From assembly GCA_950295325.1 (NCBI GenBank), contig OX485803.1:14506001-14570000 (forward strand): a stretch of DNA of 64,000 bases, read 5' to 3'. The translations under genes and the position numbers were made by a program. Shown piece by piece: positions 63,800 to 64,000 of this stretch (its first letter is position 1; the number at the start of each line of letters is the position of its first letter). The notes beneath the pieces are model-generated. The model saw only the letters and a list, made by a program, of their open reading frames with translations, did not search any database and was not told the origin of the DNA. The DNA is from Polytrichum commune. Lineage: Eukaryota; Streptophyta; Polytrichopsida; Polytrichales; Polytrichaceae.

Positions 63800-64000
63800 T
63801 GTTTGAAAAGACACACTCCCCGAGGGCGGCATCTTTCCCCGCATGGATGGGTGGGTGAAGGGCATGTTAGGGTTCAACCCAATGGTATGATGCATGCCAT
63901 GGGGGAGGTAGACAGCGTGGCGGCATGGGCGCTGGAGAGTGTGGCTCTGGCGACAGGGTGGCTGGGGCTGGCGGGAGGGGCTCCAGACCGGCCCGGGTCG
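63800..64000 (-). repeat. Right terminal inverted repeat of the MULE (runs out of the window)
   Basis: Reverse complement of 50952-51178 with indels. The outer 40 bases are identical. The right end of the element is not reached. A (GGGT)n run at 63781-63800 separates the tandem repeats from the arm. Confidence 0.85.

Larger units (their letters stand above)
50952..64000. mobile_element. ~13 kb Mutator-like element (MULE) with long TIRs and MuDR-like gene layout
   Basis: The outermost visible 40 bases of the window's right edge (63961-64000) are the exact reverse complement of 50952-50991. Similarity continues inward for about 200 bp on both sides, with indels. Between the arms lie a MULE transposase (minus strand), a convergent five-exon gene of unknown function (plus strand), a small third ORF, and sub-terminal tandem repeats on both sides. 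The true outer ends and the target duplication (usually 9-11 bp in MULEs) cannot be seen because the right arm runs out of the window. A solo LTR is nested inside. The layout strongly resembles an autonomous Mutator element that has since decayed. Confidence 0.8.

Noticed and set aside
62850-63858. Series of overlapping 60-100 codon frames
   Set aside because: They are the same 301 bp repeat unit translated three times, with no start or splice context.

Overview
This window is nuclear DNA from a land plant. It has spliceosomal GT-AG introns of roughly 100-1700 bp, a plastid-type lysine biosynthesis gene, plant-specific gene families and AT-rich intergenic DNA full of small terminal-inverted-repeat (TIR) elements. 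A class I-type small heat-shock protein gene with an intron inside its alpha-crystallin domain is unusual for a flowering plant. It points, with moderate confidence, to a non-seed plant such as a moss, lycophyte or fern. The species cannot be named from sequence reading alone.

Five host genes can be reconstructed exon by exon. They are a small HSP (4.1-5.1 kb, minus strand) with a heat-shock element upstream; chloroplast diaminopimelate decarboxylase (6.8-11.4 kb, plus, 8 exons, 509 aa); a UDP-galactose/nucleotide-sugar transporter of the TPT/DMT type (33.1-36.8 kb, plus, 5 exons, 341 aa); a DUF662/'RAB6-interacting golgin' coiled-coil protein (38.3-40.2 kb, minus, 5 exons, 206 aa); and the cap-binding protein nCBP/4EHP (41.7-45.9 kb, plus, 6 exons, 225 aa). 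The last two are divergently arranged. These are ordinary housekeeping or stress genes and do not form a pathway cluster.

The region from 11.4 to 32 kb is mostly transposon debris. It includes a complete-ended but 5'-truncated pogo/Tigger element (16785-18367, TA target duplication), relics of a second pogo-like family, a pair of ~428 bp MITEs in opposite orientation, a GGCC-rich TIR element, a probable SINE, and a 2.2 kb TIR-bounded segment carrying a ~41 bp minisatellite. Several MITE families across the window share the terminus TAAGGTAG. They sit in introns, between genes, and directly after the stop codon of the transporter gene.

The most interesting part is the right-hand 13 kb (about 50.95-64.0 kb). 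Long, diverged inverted repeats at both sides enclose a Mutator-like (MULE) transposase with a SWIM zinc finger on the minus strand. Convergent to it is an apparently intact five-exon gene for a 793 aa protein of unknown function with a C2HC finger. A small third ORF with a TATA box lies between them. The convergent two-gene layout recalls maize MuDR (mudrA/mudrB). The transposase is dead: it has two in-frame stops, and a 996 bp solo LTR (target duplication TCCAC) splits it. Removing the LTR and one duplication restores the frame. A second solo LTR of the same family (957 bp, duplication CCATT) splits another coding-like remnant just outside the element. The octamer GTAACATG/CATGTTAC is strongly over-represented inside the element.
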